Shown piece by piece: positions 52,066 to 60,872 of a stretch of 64,000 bases of DNA. The stretch is from CAXBBB01 sp963841855 (lineage in GTDB: Bacteria; Bacteroidota; Rhodothermia; Rhodothermales; BA12). The DNA lies in NCBI GenBank assembly GCA_963841855.1, contig CAWJEJ010000004.1:310001-374000 (forward strand), in the 5' to 3' direction. The translations under genes were made by a program, and so were the position numbers. Each line of letters begins with the position of its first letter. The stretch's first letter is position 1. The notes below the pieces were generated by a model, which did not search any database, had not been told where the DNA came from, and saw only the letters and a program-made list of their open reading frames with translations.

Positions 52066-54963
52066 ATGCGCCTCTTCTTACTGCTCGGCCTGCTGCTGCC
52101 CTTGTCCGCGTCCGCGCAGGGATTCGACACGTCGAGCGGGCGGCACCACCCCGAACTCGAATGGCGTGTGGCGCAGACCGAGCATTTTCGCATCCACTAC
52201 CCGCAGCGGCTGGCGGGTATCGAGGTCGAGGCGGCCGCGATCGCAGAGGCGTCGTACGCCGCGCTGTCGGCCAACTTGGGCGTGACGTTCAGCGAGCCGA
52301 TTCGCATCTACCTGTCGGACGAGGACGAGATCGTCAACGGGTTCGCGGCTCCGATCGGCAACGGCTATACCAACATCTGGGTGCACCAAAACGAAAACGC
52401 CAACGCGTGGACAGGACGCGACAAGTGGCTGCGGCGCGTGATCCCGCACGAGTTGGGTCACATCTTTCACTACCGCGCCGTTCGCTCAGGCATCGCGCCG
52501 TTCGACAACCTGTTCGCCGACCCGGTCCCGCGCGTCTGGACCGAGGGGCTGGCGCAGTACCTGACCGAAGAGTGGGACGCCGAGAGGGGCGAGCGCTGGC
52601 TGCGGCAGGCGGCGCTCGAAGGCCGCTGGAGCGCGTCGGACGGAGCCGGAATCCAAAACGGACGCTTGCTCTATGCAACCGGCAACAGCCAGTTACGCTG
52701 GTTCGCCGAGCAGTATGGCGACTCGACGCTGGCCCGGCTCTTCCGCCACCGCACGCCCGTCCTGTTCGGCCTGGCGAGCGTCCACGATCCCAACGCGGCG
52801 TTCCCGGCGACGATCGGTAAGAGCTATGGCGAGTTCACCCGCGATTGGCGGCGCCACGTCAACGCGCAGTATGGCGCCCTGGCCGTCACGCGCGACACGC
52901 CTGACAGCCTGAGCGCTCCGCTTCGCCTGCCCGGGCAGTACTTGTGGGCCATCCGCCCCGCTCCGGGCGGCGACACGGCGCGCGTCGCTCTTCACCGGAC
53001 GCGCAGTCTGGTGCAGCCGATCCGCGAACTCGTCATCACCGGCGGCGAGGGGCGCGTCGTCGACCGAGGGCGGATCGTCGGAGCCCCGGCGTGGTCGGCC
53101 GACGGTCGCTACCTGGCGTGGGCCCGCACCGAGTACGCCCGCCTGGGCTCGCTGCTGACAGACGTGTACGTGCTCGACACGCAGACAGGGCGCAAGCGGC
53201 AGGTCACGCGGAGCAGGCGCGCGGTCCATCCGGCGTTCTCGGGCGATGGCAGACTGGCATTCGTCGTGTCGCAAGGCGGATCCTCTCAAGTGTGGACGGC
53301 GCAGGTACAGGGCGATCTGGCGCTGACCGACGTGCGGCAAATTACCCTCCTGCCCCGCGACACCCAGATCGGCAGTCTGGCCTGGCATCCGACCGACGAC
53401 CTGCTCGCCGCTTCTCTGTTCGAGACCGACGGCGAGCGCCGCATCCACCTGATCGACCCACAGACGGCGAGCAGCACGCCCATCACGGCCGCCGGACGGG
53501 ACAGCCGAGAGCCCATCTGGAGCCCGGATGGATCGCAGATCGCATTCACCAGCCCGCGCGACGGCGTCCCCAACGCGTTCCGGCTCGAACGGGCGACCAG
53601 CATCGTCCACCGCCTGACGGACCAGGCAACCGGCGCTACCGTCCAGGCGTGGCTGCCAGCCGACTCGATCGGCGTCGGCTACGTGCTCGTCGCCACGTCC
53701 GAAAGCAAGACCGGAGACCGCGTCTTCCGCGTCGCCGACAGCCTGAGCCTGCCCGAACCGACCGACGTAGTGCCAGCCGAGTATAGCGCGTGGCAGACGC
53801 ACCGGCCGCCCGCCGTCATTCCGAGCCAGGTGCCGATCGACTCGTCACTCGTGCTCGAGCGGAGCCGCTACAACAGTCTAGCGGGTCTAACGCACGTGGC
53901 GTCGCTGCCTTTTCCCTACTCGTTCGACGCGTGGGGGGTGGGCGGATTCACGAGTTGGATCGAGCCGCTGGGCAAGCACACGATCCTGATCGTCGGTGGC
54001 GTCTCCCCGACCGACGTGGCAGGCAGCAGCGGCGGCCTGCTCCTCTATCGCAACCAAACGCTGCGCCCCGTCCTGGACTTCACGGCCTTCTACTCGCCGA
54101 CAGGCGGCGGCGTCTATGGAGACAGTCTGTTCGAGGAGCGCTACGCCGAGGTTGGGCTCGACGCATTTTGGAACGTCGACGCGTGGAGCACGACGTACCG
54201 AGCGGCGGGCATCGGTATGGAGACGAGCGTGCGCTACAATAAGTTGATCGGGCCGCCGCTCGCCGATCCTCGGCTTCCCGGTCCGGTTGGGAGCGGCACG
54301 CAGGTGCAGGCCCGCGTCGGCGTGCAGACGCGCTTCCTGCTCCCCTACGCCTTCAACGACGTGCATCCGCTCTATGCCGCGGGCAGCCTGCTGCGCCTGA
54401 CCGCGAGACAAAGCGTGCGAGGTACCGACTCGGGCTATCTCGACGCCGACGCGCGCGCCTACACGGTGCTGCCCGGCCTGGGCGCCCACCGCTTCTTCGT
54501 CTACGGGCGTGCCCAAGCCCAGATCGGCGACGCCTATGCTCAGGACGCTGCCGGACTGAGCCGCTACCCGGTCTCGCAACTCGCCGTCCCCGCCTTCGGC
54601 ACGCTCGAACTGACCGACCAGGAGCACGTCCGAGGCTACCGCACGTTCGCGACGGGCGACCGCCTGCTCTTCGCGAGGGCCGAATACCGCATGCTCGTCG
54701 CGCCGAGCCTGCGGACGACGATCCTGGGTGCGGTCTCGCTGGGTGCGACCAGCTTTGCGCTCTTTTCGGACGTGGGAGTCGTATGGGGTACGCCCCAAGG
54801 CCGCGCGCGCCAGTGGAGTGCCGGAGCCGAGTTCAAAAACGCGATTCGCATCGGCGCCTTCTCGTTCGTCCACGCGCTGGGCGTCGGACAGCCCGTCGAC
54901 GTACTCTTCGGCCCCGACGATGCGACGCTCTACTACCGCATCGGCGGTGCTCTCCCGTTCTGA
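52066..54963 (+). CDS. Gluzincin-like peptidase - TolB-type propeller - outer-membrane barrel protein (paralogue)
   Basis: 965 residues with signal peptide (MRLFLLLGLLLPLSASAQG). Residues ~25-260 are peptidase-MA-like: PHELGHIFHYR with the first zinc His at about 128, and VWTEGLAQYLTEEW as the third-ligand helix. Residues ~300-560 hold PD40 propeller strands (AWSADGRYLAWART, FSGDGRLAFVVSQ, IWSPDGSQIAFTSP). From ~600 to the end is a barrel with aromatic-rich strands ending LYYRIGGALPF (terminal Phe). The same three parts in the same order occur at 6620-9769, though sequence identity is modest by eye. A surface-exposed protease or binding protein is likely. Confidence 0.8.
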   Translation: MRLFLLLGLLLPLSASAQGFDTSSGRHHPELEWRVAQTEHFRIHYPQRLAGIEVEAAAIAEASYAALSANLGVTFSEPIRIYLSDEDEIVNGFAAPIGNGYTNIWVHQNENANAWTGRDKWLRRVIPHELGHIFHYRAVRSGIAPFDNLFADPVPRVWTEGLAQYLTEEWDAERGERWLRQAALEGRWSASDGAGIQNGRLLYATGNSQLRWFAEQYGDSTLARLFRHRTPVLFGLASVHDPNAAFPATIGKSYGEFTRDWRRHVNAQYGALAVTRDTPDSLSAPLRLPGQYLWAIRPAPGGDTARVALHRTRSLVQPIRELVITGGEGRVVDRGRIVGAPAWSADGRYLAWARTEYARLGSLLTDVYVLDTQTGRKRQVTRSRRAVHPAFSGDGRLAFVVSQGGSSQVWTAQVQGDLALTDVRQITLLPRDTQIGSLAWHPTDDLLAASLFETDGERRIHLIDPQTASSTPITAAGRDSREPIWSPDGSQIAFTSPRDGVPNAFRLERATSIVHRLTDQATGATVQAWLPADSIGVGYVLVATSESKTGDRVFRVADSLSLPEPTDVVPAEYSAWQTHRPPAVIPSQVPIDSSLVLERSRYNSLAGLTHVASLPFPYSFDAWGVGGFTSWIEPLGKHTILIVGGVSPTDVAGSSGGLLLYRNQTLRPVLDFTAFYSPTGGGVYGDSLFEERYAEVGLDAFWNVDAWSTTYRAAGIGMETSVRYNKLIGPPLADPRLPGPVGSGTQVQARVGVQTRFLLPYAFNDVHPLYAAGSLLRLTARQSVRGTDSGYLDADARAYTVLPGLGAHRFFVYGRAQAQIGDAYAQDAAGLSRYPVSQLAVPAFGTLELTDQEHVRGYRTFATGDRLLFARAEYRMLVAPSLRTTILGAVSLGATSFALFSDVGVVWGTPQGRARQWSAGAEFKNAIRIGAFSFVHALGVGQPVDVLFGPDDATLYYRIGGALPF

Positions 54964-54993
54964 CCCATCTCCGGTCGCCCTACACTTCGCCCC

Positions 54994-56583
54994 ATGCTGC
55001 GTGCCGCCTCGCTCTCGCTCTTACTCTTGCTCACCGCTCTCCTCATGCTCACCGCGTGCGACAGCGTCATGACGGCAGAAGCGCAACCTCTCCCGCCCTC
55101 TCTGATCCCGCTTCCGACTCTGGTCGGGATGCAATCTGGGACGTTCGCGTTCTCGTCGGACACGCGCATCGTCGTCGCACCTGGAGATCCAGAAGCCGAG
55201 CGCATCGCTCAGATGCTGGCCGAGTGGCTGGGCGGCGAGGGGGAAAAGCGTCCGCGCGTGTCGGCGACAGACGCTCCACCCGACAGCAGCATCGTACTGA
55301 TCCGAGATCGCTCCATCAAGGGCGAAGAAGCCTACGCTCTCAACGTGCTGACCAGCCGCATCGAACTGCGCGCGTCCACCCACTCCGGGCTGTTCTACGC
55401 CGCCCAAACGCTGCGCCAGCTGTTCCCGCCCTCGGCCGAGCGAGCCGCGCTGCGCTATAGAACGTTCGAGATTCAGGCCGTCTACATTGAGGATGCGCCC
55501 CGGTTTGCCTGGCGCGGCATGATGCTCGACGTGGCCCGCCACTTCTTCAGCGTCGCCGACGTAAAGCAGGTGATCGACTTGGCGGCGCGTTACAAACTAA
55601 ACGTGCTGCACCTCCACCTCACCGACGATCAGGGCTGGCGGATCGAGATTCCCGGCTGGCCGCTGCTGACGAGTGTGGGCGGTGCGACTCAGGTGGGCGG
55701 CGGAGCGGGCGGCTTCTACACGCTCGACGACTACGACGAAATCGTGCGCTACGCCGACGAGCACTACGTCACCGTCGTCCCCGAAATCGACGTGCCCGGA
55801 CACGTCAACGCGGCCGCCGTCGCCTACCCGTTTCTGAGCTGCGCCGCCGCCCCGCCGACCCCATACACCGGCATTCAGGTCGGCTTCTCAGCGCTGTGCA
55901 CCGACGACGAGCGCACCTACGACTGGCTCGCGGATGTCGTCCGCACGATGGCGCGTCACACGCCCGGCCTCTACCTCCACCTGGGCGGCGACGAAGCCCA
56001 CGCGACTGACGAAGCCGCTTACGTCGCCTTCATGTCCAGAGCGCAGCAAATCGTGGCCGCCAATGGAAAGCAGATGATGGGCTGGGACGACGTAGCCAAA
56101 CTGCCCGGAGGCGGAACGCCGCTGCTGCCCGGCACGGCTGCCCAGGTGTGGCGCGCTCAGATTGCCGAGACGAGAGCGCGCGTCGCCCAGTCTGACGCGC
56201 TCGTCGTTCTCTCTCCGTCGACCAACGCCTACCTCGACATGAAATACGACGATCAGACCACGATTGGCCTCAATTGGGCGGGCACGACGACGGTCGAGCA
56301 GGCCTACGACTGGAACCCTGCGACGCTGATCGACGGCCTACCCCCGAGCCGTCTGTTGGGCATCGAAGCGCCGCTGTGGACCGAGACCGTCGCCACGTTC
56401 GACGACCTGACGTTCCTCACGCTACCCCGCCTCCCCGCCCTGGCCGAAGTCGGCTGGACGGCTCAGGATCAGCGCGCGTGGCCCGACTTTCGCACGCGCC
56501 TAGCGGCTCACGGCGCTGTCTGGACCTCGGCTGGGCTCACGTTCTACCGCAGCCCTCTGGTCGACTGGCAGATCGCGCGGTAG
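54994..56583 (+). CDS. Beta-N-acetylhexosaminidase, GH20, lipoprotein
   Basis: 529 residues. Lipoprotein signal ending LMLTACDS. A GH20b N-terminal domain (~30-165) precedes the catalytic barrel: RFAWRGMMLDVARHFFSV, LNVLHLHLTDDQGWRIEI, TVVPEIDVPGHVNAA, and the catalytic Asp-Glu pair in LHLGGDEAHAT (about D333-E334), which drives substrate-assisted hydrolysis of terminal GlcNAc or GalNAc. Located in the periplasm or on the surface; may act in chitin or peptidoglycan-fragment scavenging. It follows the metallopeptidase/barrel gene by 30 bp. Confidence 0.93.
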   Translation: MLRAASLSLLLLLTALLMLTACDSVMTAEAQPLPPSLIPLPTLVGMQSGTFAFSSDTRIVVAPGDPEAERIAQMLAEWLGGEGEKRPRVSATDAPPDSSIVLIRDRSIKGEEAYALNVLTSRIELRASTHSGLFYAAQTLRQLFPPSAERAALRYRTFEIQAVYIEDAPRFAWRGMMLDVARHFFSVADVKQVIDLAARYKLNVLHLHLTDDQGWRIEIPGWPLLTSVGGATQVGGGAGGFYTLDDYDEIVRYADEHYVTVVPEIDVPGHVNAAAVAYPFLSCAAAPPTPYTGIQVGFSALCTDDERTYDWLADVVRTMARHTPGLYLHLGGDEAHATDEAAYVAFMSRAQQIVAANGKQMMGWDDVAKLPGGGTPLLPGTAAQVWRAQIAETRARVAQSDALVVLSPSTNAYLDMKYDDQTTIGLNWAGTTTVEQAYDWNPATLIDGLPPSRLLGIEAPLWTETVATFDDLTFLTLPRLPALAEVGWTAQDQRAWPDFRTRLAAHGAVWTSAGLTFYRSPLVDWQIAR

Positions 56584-56607
56584 TCGTCAGCGGAATAGAC
56601 TCTGATT

Positions 56608-57909
56608 CTACCCGTCGGCGTCCAATTCGGCTTCCAGTCCCAGCGCCGCCTCGACCATGCGCCCCCTGATCGTGCCCAGGTCGTCGCGCTGGTCGACGTA
56701 GCGCTCCATCGCCTCGCGCAGACTCGACTCGCGCGTGACGACGGTCCGGCGCTGGCGCTCGATCGGCGCGACGATGCGGTCGATGGCGGCGATCGTGTCG
56801 GCCGCTTCCAAGGCGGCGCGGATGGCGTACTTGTCGACGCTCGACGCTTGGTTTTCGGCGATTTCGTAGCGCACTCGGACGACGGCGTCGGCGATGTCGT
56901 GGCGCGCGATGGCGTCGATCACGAAGCGTGTCGCGTCGGCCGCATCGTCGGGCACTTTGCAGTCGACGCTGACGAAGCGGCGCGCGGGCGTCGCGCGGAA
57001 GTCGACGCGGCTGACGGCGTGCGCGTTCTCGGGCCGGACGAAGCGGCTGCCCGGCTCCTTCTGCGGGTCCAGGGTGAGGATGACGAAGCCTTTCTGCTCG
57101 TCGGCCTCCTTGAACGAGACGCGCTCGATGCTGCTCGAATAGACGACGGGTGGCCCGTCGGGGTCGGCGTTCAAGTTTTGGTGGCGGTGGATGTGGCCCA
57201 GCGCGACGTAGTCGATCTGCGATCCTTCGGGCACCAGGTGCGACACCTCGAATTTGGGTTCGTGCGCGATCAGGCTGGCGCGCTCGCTGTGGCTGAGCTC
57301 GGCGCCCGTCACGCTAAAGTGGCCCATCAACACCGTCGGCAGATCGCGCCTCCCCTTGGCGACGTGAGCGGTGATGAACTGCTGATATTTCTCCTCGATC
57401 TTGTCTCGGATCTCGTTGGGCGGCAGGCCGCGCATGTCGTCGCGCGCCAGGATCAGACTGCGAATCGGCCATGGAAACGCGAACAACTGCACGTCGCCGC
57501 TCTTGGTCGGGATGACATCGGGTGTGGGCCGGTTGTAGACGCGCACCTGAGGTTTGCCGTCCGAGAGCGTCCCGCCCAGATGACCGAAAATGTCGAGCGC
57601 CGACGCCTTGCCGAAACTGACTGGGTGATCGTGATTGCCGACAATCATCGCAACCGGAATGCCCGCGTCGACGATCGGCTTGAGGCATTCGACGAACGCC
57701 TGCTGCTGCGTCGTCGTGGGCGCTGCCGTGCGGTAGGCATCGCCCGCGAACAGGAACAGGTCGATGTCTTCTTCGAGCGCCGTCTCGACCATCGCGTCGA
57801 AGCTCGTGCGGAAGTCGATTAGCCGCGTGTTCTGCCCCGTCGCCGGGTCGATGCGCCCGTGACTGTCGACGCCGATGTGGATGTCAGCGGTGTGGAGGAG
57901 TTTGATCAT
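56608..57909 (-). CDS. sbcD: SbcD-like DNA repair nuclease subunit
   Basis: 433 residues, a calcineurin-fold Mn-dependent nuclease. Metal motifs are at LLHTADIHIG (N-terminus), LFAGDAYRTA, IVGNHDHPVSF, VLMGHFSV and ALGHIHRHQ. With SbcC it forms the bacterial Mre11-Rad50-like complex that cleans DNA ends and hairpins. No sbcC gene is adjacent: the downstream neighbour is the convergent hexosaminidase. It overlaps the upstream membrane protein gene by 4 bp (ATGA), yet a TAACTTG box just before the ATG suggests its own start of transcription as well. Confidence 0.88.
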   Translation of the reverse strand: MIKLLHTADIHIGVDSHGRIDPATGQNTRLIDFRTSFDAMVETALEEDIDLFLFAGDAYRTAAPTTTQQQAFVECLKPIVDAGIPVAMIVGNHDHPVSFGKASALDIFGHLGGTLSDGKPQVRVYNRPTPDVIPTKSGDVQLFAFPWPIRSLILARDDMRGLPPNEIRDKIEEKYQQFITAHVAKGRRDLPTVLMGHFSVTGAELSHSERASLIAHEPKFEVSHLVPEGSQIDYVALGHIHRHQNLNADPDGPPVVYSSSIERVSFKEADEQKGFVILTLDPQKEPGSRFVRPENAHAVSRVDFRATPARRFVSVDCKVPDDAADATRFVIDAIARHDIADAVVRVRYEIAENQASSVDKYAIRAALEAADTIAAIDRIVAPIERQRRTVVTRESSLREAMERYVDQRDDLGTIRGRMVEAALGLEAELDADG

Positions 57910-58370
57910 GCGTTCAAGTTAGCATTGCGTTGAGCAGGAATCGACGGGAATCCGATCCACGCGAGCGTCAACGAGGCACACGCCGAAGCGATCAGCAATC
58001 CAGGGAGCAAACCGCTCGTTGTCGCCCAGTCAGCGCGCGCCCACAGGTAGACAAACAGGTCATCGGTAAGCCTATACGCGAACAACAGGGACACTAAAAC
58101 GCGGAATCCGTGATACAGCAGCAGCGCTTGGAAAAATTGGGCGCCCTCCTCTACCGGCTGAAGTAACCGCCAGCCCAGCCTTACACTCAGGGCCAATCCG
58201 ACAGCGGAAAAAGTGGCTAGCATTCCTCCCACAGCTGCCAGGAACTCCGCTGATGGGCTATACGGTGTGTGAAACGACCATCCTGACGGAAACAGCAGTT
58301 CATACACCGGCACGCTTCCCATCCAGATCAAAGCCATGTCGAGAGCACTCGACATCCCGATGGCCAACAC
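57906..58370 (-). CDS. Small integral membrane protein, unknown
   Basis: 154 residues from a GTG at 58370; the same frame is open up to 58410 and includes hydrophobic residues (QLPKRTIIVLAIGM), so an upstream non-ATG start is possible and the first membrane segment may be longer. Four membrane segments are apparent (around ALDMALIWMGSVPVYELLF, AAVGGMLATFSAVGLALSV, FQALLLYHGFRVLVSLLFAY and LLPGLLIASACASLTLAWIG). No family recognised. It lies between the class A PBP and sbcD on the same strand and overlaps sbcD by 4 bp. Confidence 0.6.
   Translation of the reverse strand: MLAIGMSSALDMALIWMGSVPVYELLFPSGWSFHTPYSPSAEFLAAVGGMLATFSAVGLALSVRLGWRLLQPVEEGAQFFQALLLYHGFRVLVSLLFAYRLTDDLFVYLWARADWATTSGLLPGLLIASACASLTLAWIGFPSIPAQRNANLNA
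57915..57921 (-). promoter_or_regulatory. -7 box (TAACTTG) placed for leaderless sbcD mRNA
   Basis: On the minus strand TAACTTG is followed by five bases (AACGC) and then the sbcD ATG, the same geometry as TATCTTG before pyrD. It lies inside the last codons of the upstream membrane protein gene. Confidence 0.4.
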
Positions 58371-58409
58371 GATGATGGTGCGCTTCGGCAGCTGAACGGA
58401 ATGCGGAGA

Positions 58410-60776
58410 TTACCAGCCGACGCGCCCGCGATCGACATCGGGCTCTTCGGCGGCTTGGGGCGCGTCGCCCTGCGGGATAAGATCGGCAGGCTGCATGTAG
58501 GACGGCTGGGGGAAACGGTTGCTGACGTCGATCAGGTCACGGTTGACCAAGCGCTGAAGAAAGTTGCCGCTGACGAACATCGCGTTGTGCGCGCCCTGAC
58601 CCCACCACGTATCGCGAAACGCGATCCGCCGGTCGTTGAAGCCCACCCACGAGCCGATGACCAGGTCGGGATGCATCGCCATGAACCAGCCGTCGGCGTT
58701 GTTCTGCGTGGTCCCGGTTTTGGCCGCCAAGTCGAGGCTAGCGGGGAGGTTGTACTGGCCACGCAGGCGGATCGCCGTCCCACCGGACTGGACCGCACCG
58801 CGCATGATGTCGACGACGGTGTACGCGGTGTTCTCGGGCAGCGCCTGCCGGCTCGACGGCTCGGCTTCGTAAAGGACGTTGCCGAAGCGGTCTTCGATGC
58901 GAGTGACGAGCGTTGGTTCGAGGTAAATGCCACCGCGCGCCAGCGTCGTGTAGGCCGTCGTGAGTTCGAGCAGCGTCACGTCCGACGTGCCTAGCGCCAG
59001 GCTCATGTAGCACTCGGGCGACACGTCGTCGGGGACGAGTTGGCTGTCGATTCCCATCCGCTCGGCGTACTTGACGACGTTGGCCGGGTTGACCATCTCG
59101 ACGAGTTGCGCCGTCACGATGTTGTCGCTCGATGCCAAAGCGTAGCCCAGCGTCTTGTCGCCACCACCGCCCATGTTTCCGGGCGACCAGCGCTGGCCTG
59201 CGCACGTTCCTGTCCCGTTCCACGTGTAGCTGGTGGCTGGAAAGTAGGTGTCGGGCGAGTAGCCGTTGTCGACGGCGACGGTATAGACGAAGGGCTTGAA
59301 CGTCGATCCCGGCTGGCGTTTGGCGGCGGCGACGTGGTCGAACCAGTCTTCCTCTACGTCGCGCCCGCCGACCCAGACTTTGACGTAGCCGCTGCGCGGG
59401 TCGATGGCGACGACGCCGGTTTCAAGGCGCGTCTTGACGTTTTTGAGCCGCGCCATGAACTCCTCGTCGGCCCGGAGCGATGCCAGCGCCTGATCGGCCG
59501 AGAGGCTGTCGACGGCTTCGCGGTAGCGGTCGGTGTTGCGCACGTACCCGTCGACCAGGTTGGCGTTACGCTCCCAGAAATAGGCGAACGGCTCCACGTC
59601 GCCCTTTTCGGCAGCCTCCAGGTATGGCGCCGTGCTGCGCCCCAGGTTAGTGCCTCCGCGCCGCCCCCAGTCGTAATCGACGACGGCTTGCAGGCCCGGC
59701 ATCTCTTCGGCTACGGCCTCGGCGGCGGCGATCTGCAAGCGGCTGTCAATAGTCGTGTAGACGCGCAGTCCTTCTCCCAACACGTTGCGATCGTTTTCCT
59801 CGCCCCACTTAACCAGCCACTCTTTGACGTGCAGCGCAAAGTGCGGCGCGATGCTAGCCGTGACGGCGCTCGACTGGTAGTTGGTCACGGTCGGCAGGTC
59901 TTTGAGCCGGTCGTAGTCCGACTGCGCCAGGACGCCGCGCTTGACCATCTGCGAGAGCACGATGTTGCGCCGCCCAGCCGCATTCTTGGGGTTACGGTAC
60001 GGGTTGTAGCGCGAGATGGCCGTCAGCATGCCGACGAGTTGGGCGCCCTGAACGGTGTCGAGTTTAGACGCCGATGTCGAGTAGAACGTCTGGGCGGCGG
60101 CTTCGATGCCGTACGCGTTGTTTCCGAACTCGACCGTGTTGAGGTACATCTCGATGATCTCGCGCTTGGTGTAGTTGCGTTCGATCTGGACGCTCGTCAG
60201 CCACTCGCGCATCTTGCGCGTCACCGATTGGTCGAAGCCGATGCCGCTATAGAGGTTGCGCGCCAGCTGCTGCGTCAGCGTCGATCCGCCCTGCGTCTTG
60301 AAGCCGGGGATGTGCAGCTTGGCCAGGACGGTCTGCCCTACGGCCGAGAAGGTGCGGAACAGGTCGATGCCCCAGTGCTCGTAGAAGCGGTGGTCCTCGG
60401 TCGCCACGAGCGCTGTCGTTACGGTTGCCGAGATGCTGTCGTAGGGCGCCCACGAGCGGTTTTGGAGCACGTGGTAGCGCGTCAGCTCCTTGCCATCGGC
60501 CGTGTAAGCGATCGTGGCTAGCGAGATGTCGGGCCGGATGATCTGCTCGTAGGGCGGGTTCGACGCCGACAGGTAGATCAGGAAGACGGAGATCGCGAGC
60601 ACGCCCGCCAGGACGGCGCCCGCCACCCACGACAGCGCATAGGCCGCCGACGCCATTTTAGGGTTGGAGAACTTGCGCTCCCAGAAGCCCCGAATGCGCT
60701 CGCGCTTGCCGCCGGTGCGGCGGACGTCAGGGTCGTTGAAGTAGCGGTTCAACTCGTCGTCGGAGTAGTCGGGCAC
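58410..60776 (-). CDS. mrcA: Class A penicillin-binding protein (PBP1A-like)
   Basis: 788 residues. A cytoplasmic tail and membrane anchor (AYALSWVAGAVLAGVLAISV) precede a GT51 glycosyltransferase domain with ATEDHRFYEHWGID (catalytic Glu) and GGSTLTQQLARNLY, then a transpeptidase domain with GSTFK (nucleophile about S491), SSDN and KTGT (about K686). It polymerises and cross-links peptidoglycan. The product is of normal length for PBP1A. A CATCTTTG box lies 68-75 bp upstream, in the gap after lpxH. Confidence 0.95.
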   Translation of the reverse strand: MPDYSDDELNRYFNDPDVRRTGGKRERIRGFWERKFSNPKMASAAYALSWVAGAVLAGVLAISVFLIYLSASNPPYEQIIRPDISLATIAYTADGKELTRYHVLQNRSWAPYDSISATVTTALVATEDHRFYEHWGIDLFRTFSAVGQTVLAKLHIPGFKTQGGSTLTQQLARNLYSGIGFDQSVTRKMREWLTSVQIERNYTKREIIEMYLNTVEFGNNAYGIEAAAQTFYSTSASKLDTVQGAQLVGMLTAISRYNPYRNPKNAAGRRNIVLSQMVKRGVLAQSDYDRLKDLPTVTNYQSSAVTASIAPHFALHVKEWLVKWGEENDRNVLGEGLRVYTTIDSRLQIAAAEAVAEEMPGLQAVVDYDWGRRGGTNLGRSTAPYLEAAEKGDVEPFAYFWERNANLVDGYVRNTDRYREAVDSLSADQALASLRADEEFMARLKNVKTRLETGVVAIDPRSGYVKVWVGGRDVEEDWFDHVAAAKRQPGSTFKPFVYTVAVDNGYSPDTYFPATSYTWNGTGTCAGQRWSPGNMGGGGDKTLGYALASSDNIVTAQLVEMVNPANVVKYAERMGIDSQLVPDDVSPECYMSLALGTSDVTLLELTTAYTTLARGGIYLEPTLVTRIEDRFGNVLYEAEPSSRQALPENTAYTVVDIMRGAVQSGGTAIRLRGQYNLPASLDLAAKTGTTQNNADGWFMAMHPDLVIGSWVGFNDRRIAFRDTWWGQGAHNAMFVSGNFLQRLVNRDLIDVSNRFPQPSYMQPADLIPQGDAPQAAEEPDVDRGRVGW

Positions 60777-60843
60777 GGCAGGAGCGTGGGTGGGATGCGG
60801 AAGATCAGAATACGCAGCAGCGGCATCCGTTGTGCCGATCCGC

Positions 60844-60851
60844 GCGCAAAG
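60844..60851 (-). promoter_or_regulatory. -7-like box (CATCTTTG) for the class A PBP gene
   Basis: CATCTTTG on the minus strand matches TAnnTTTG except for the first base and gives a leader of about 60 nt to the ATG at 60776. Confidence 0.35.
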
Positions 60852-60872
60852 ATGCGGTTCGGAGACGGCGCA

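Noticed and set aside
59040..60521. Long open frame (493 codons) on the plus strand
   Set aside because: Fully antisense to the class A PBP gene, with Arg/Val-rich shadow composition and no recognisable domain.
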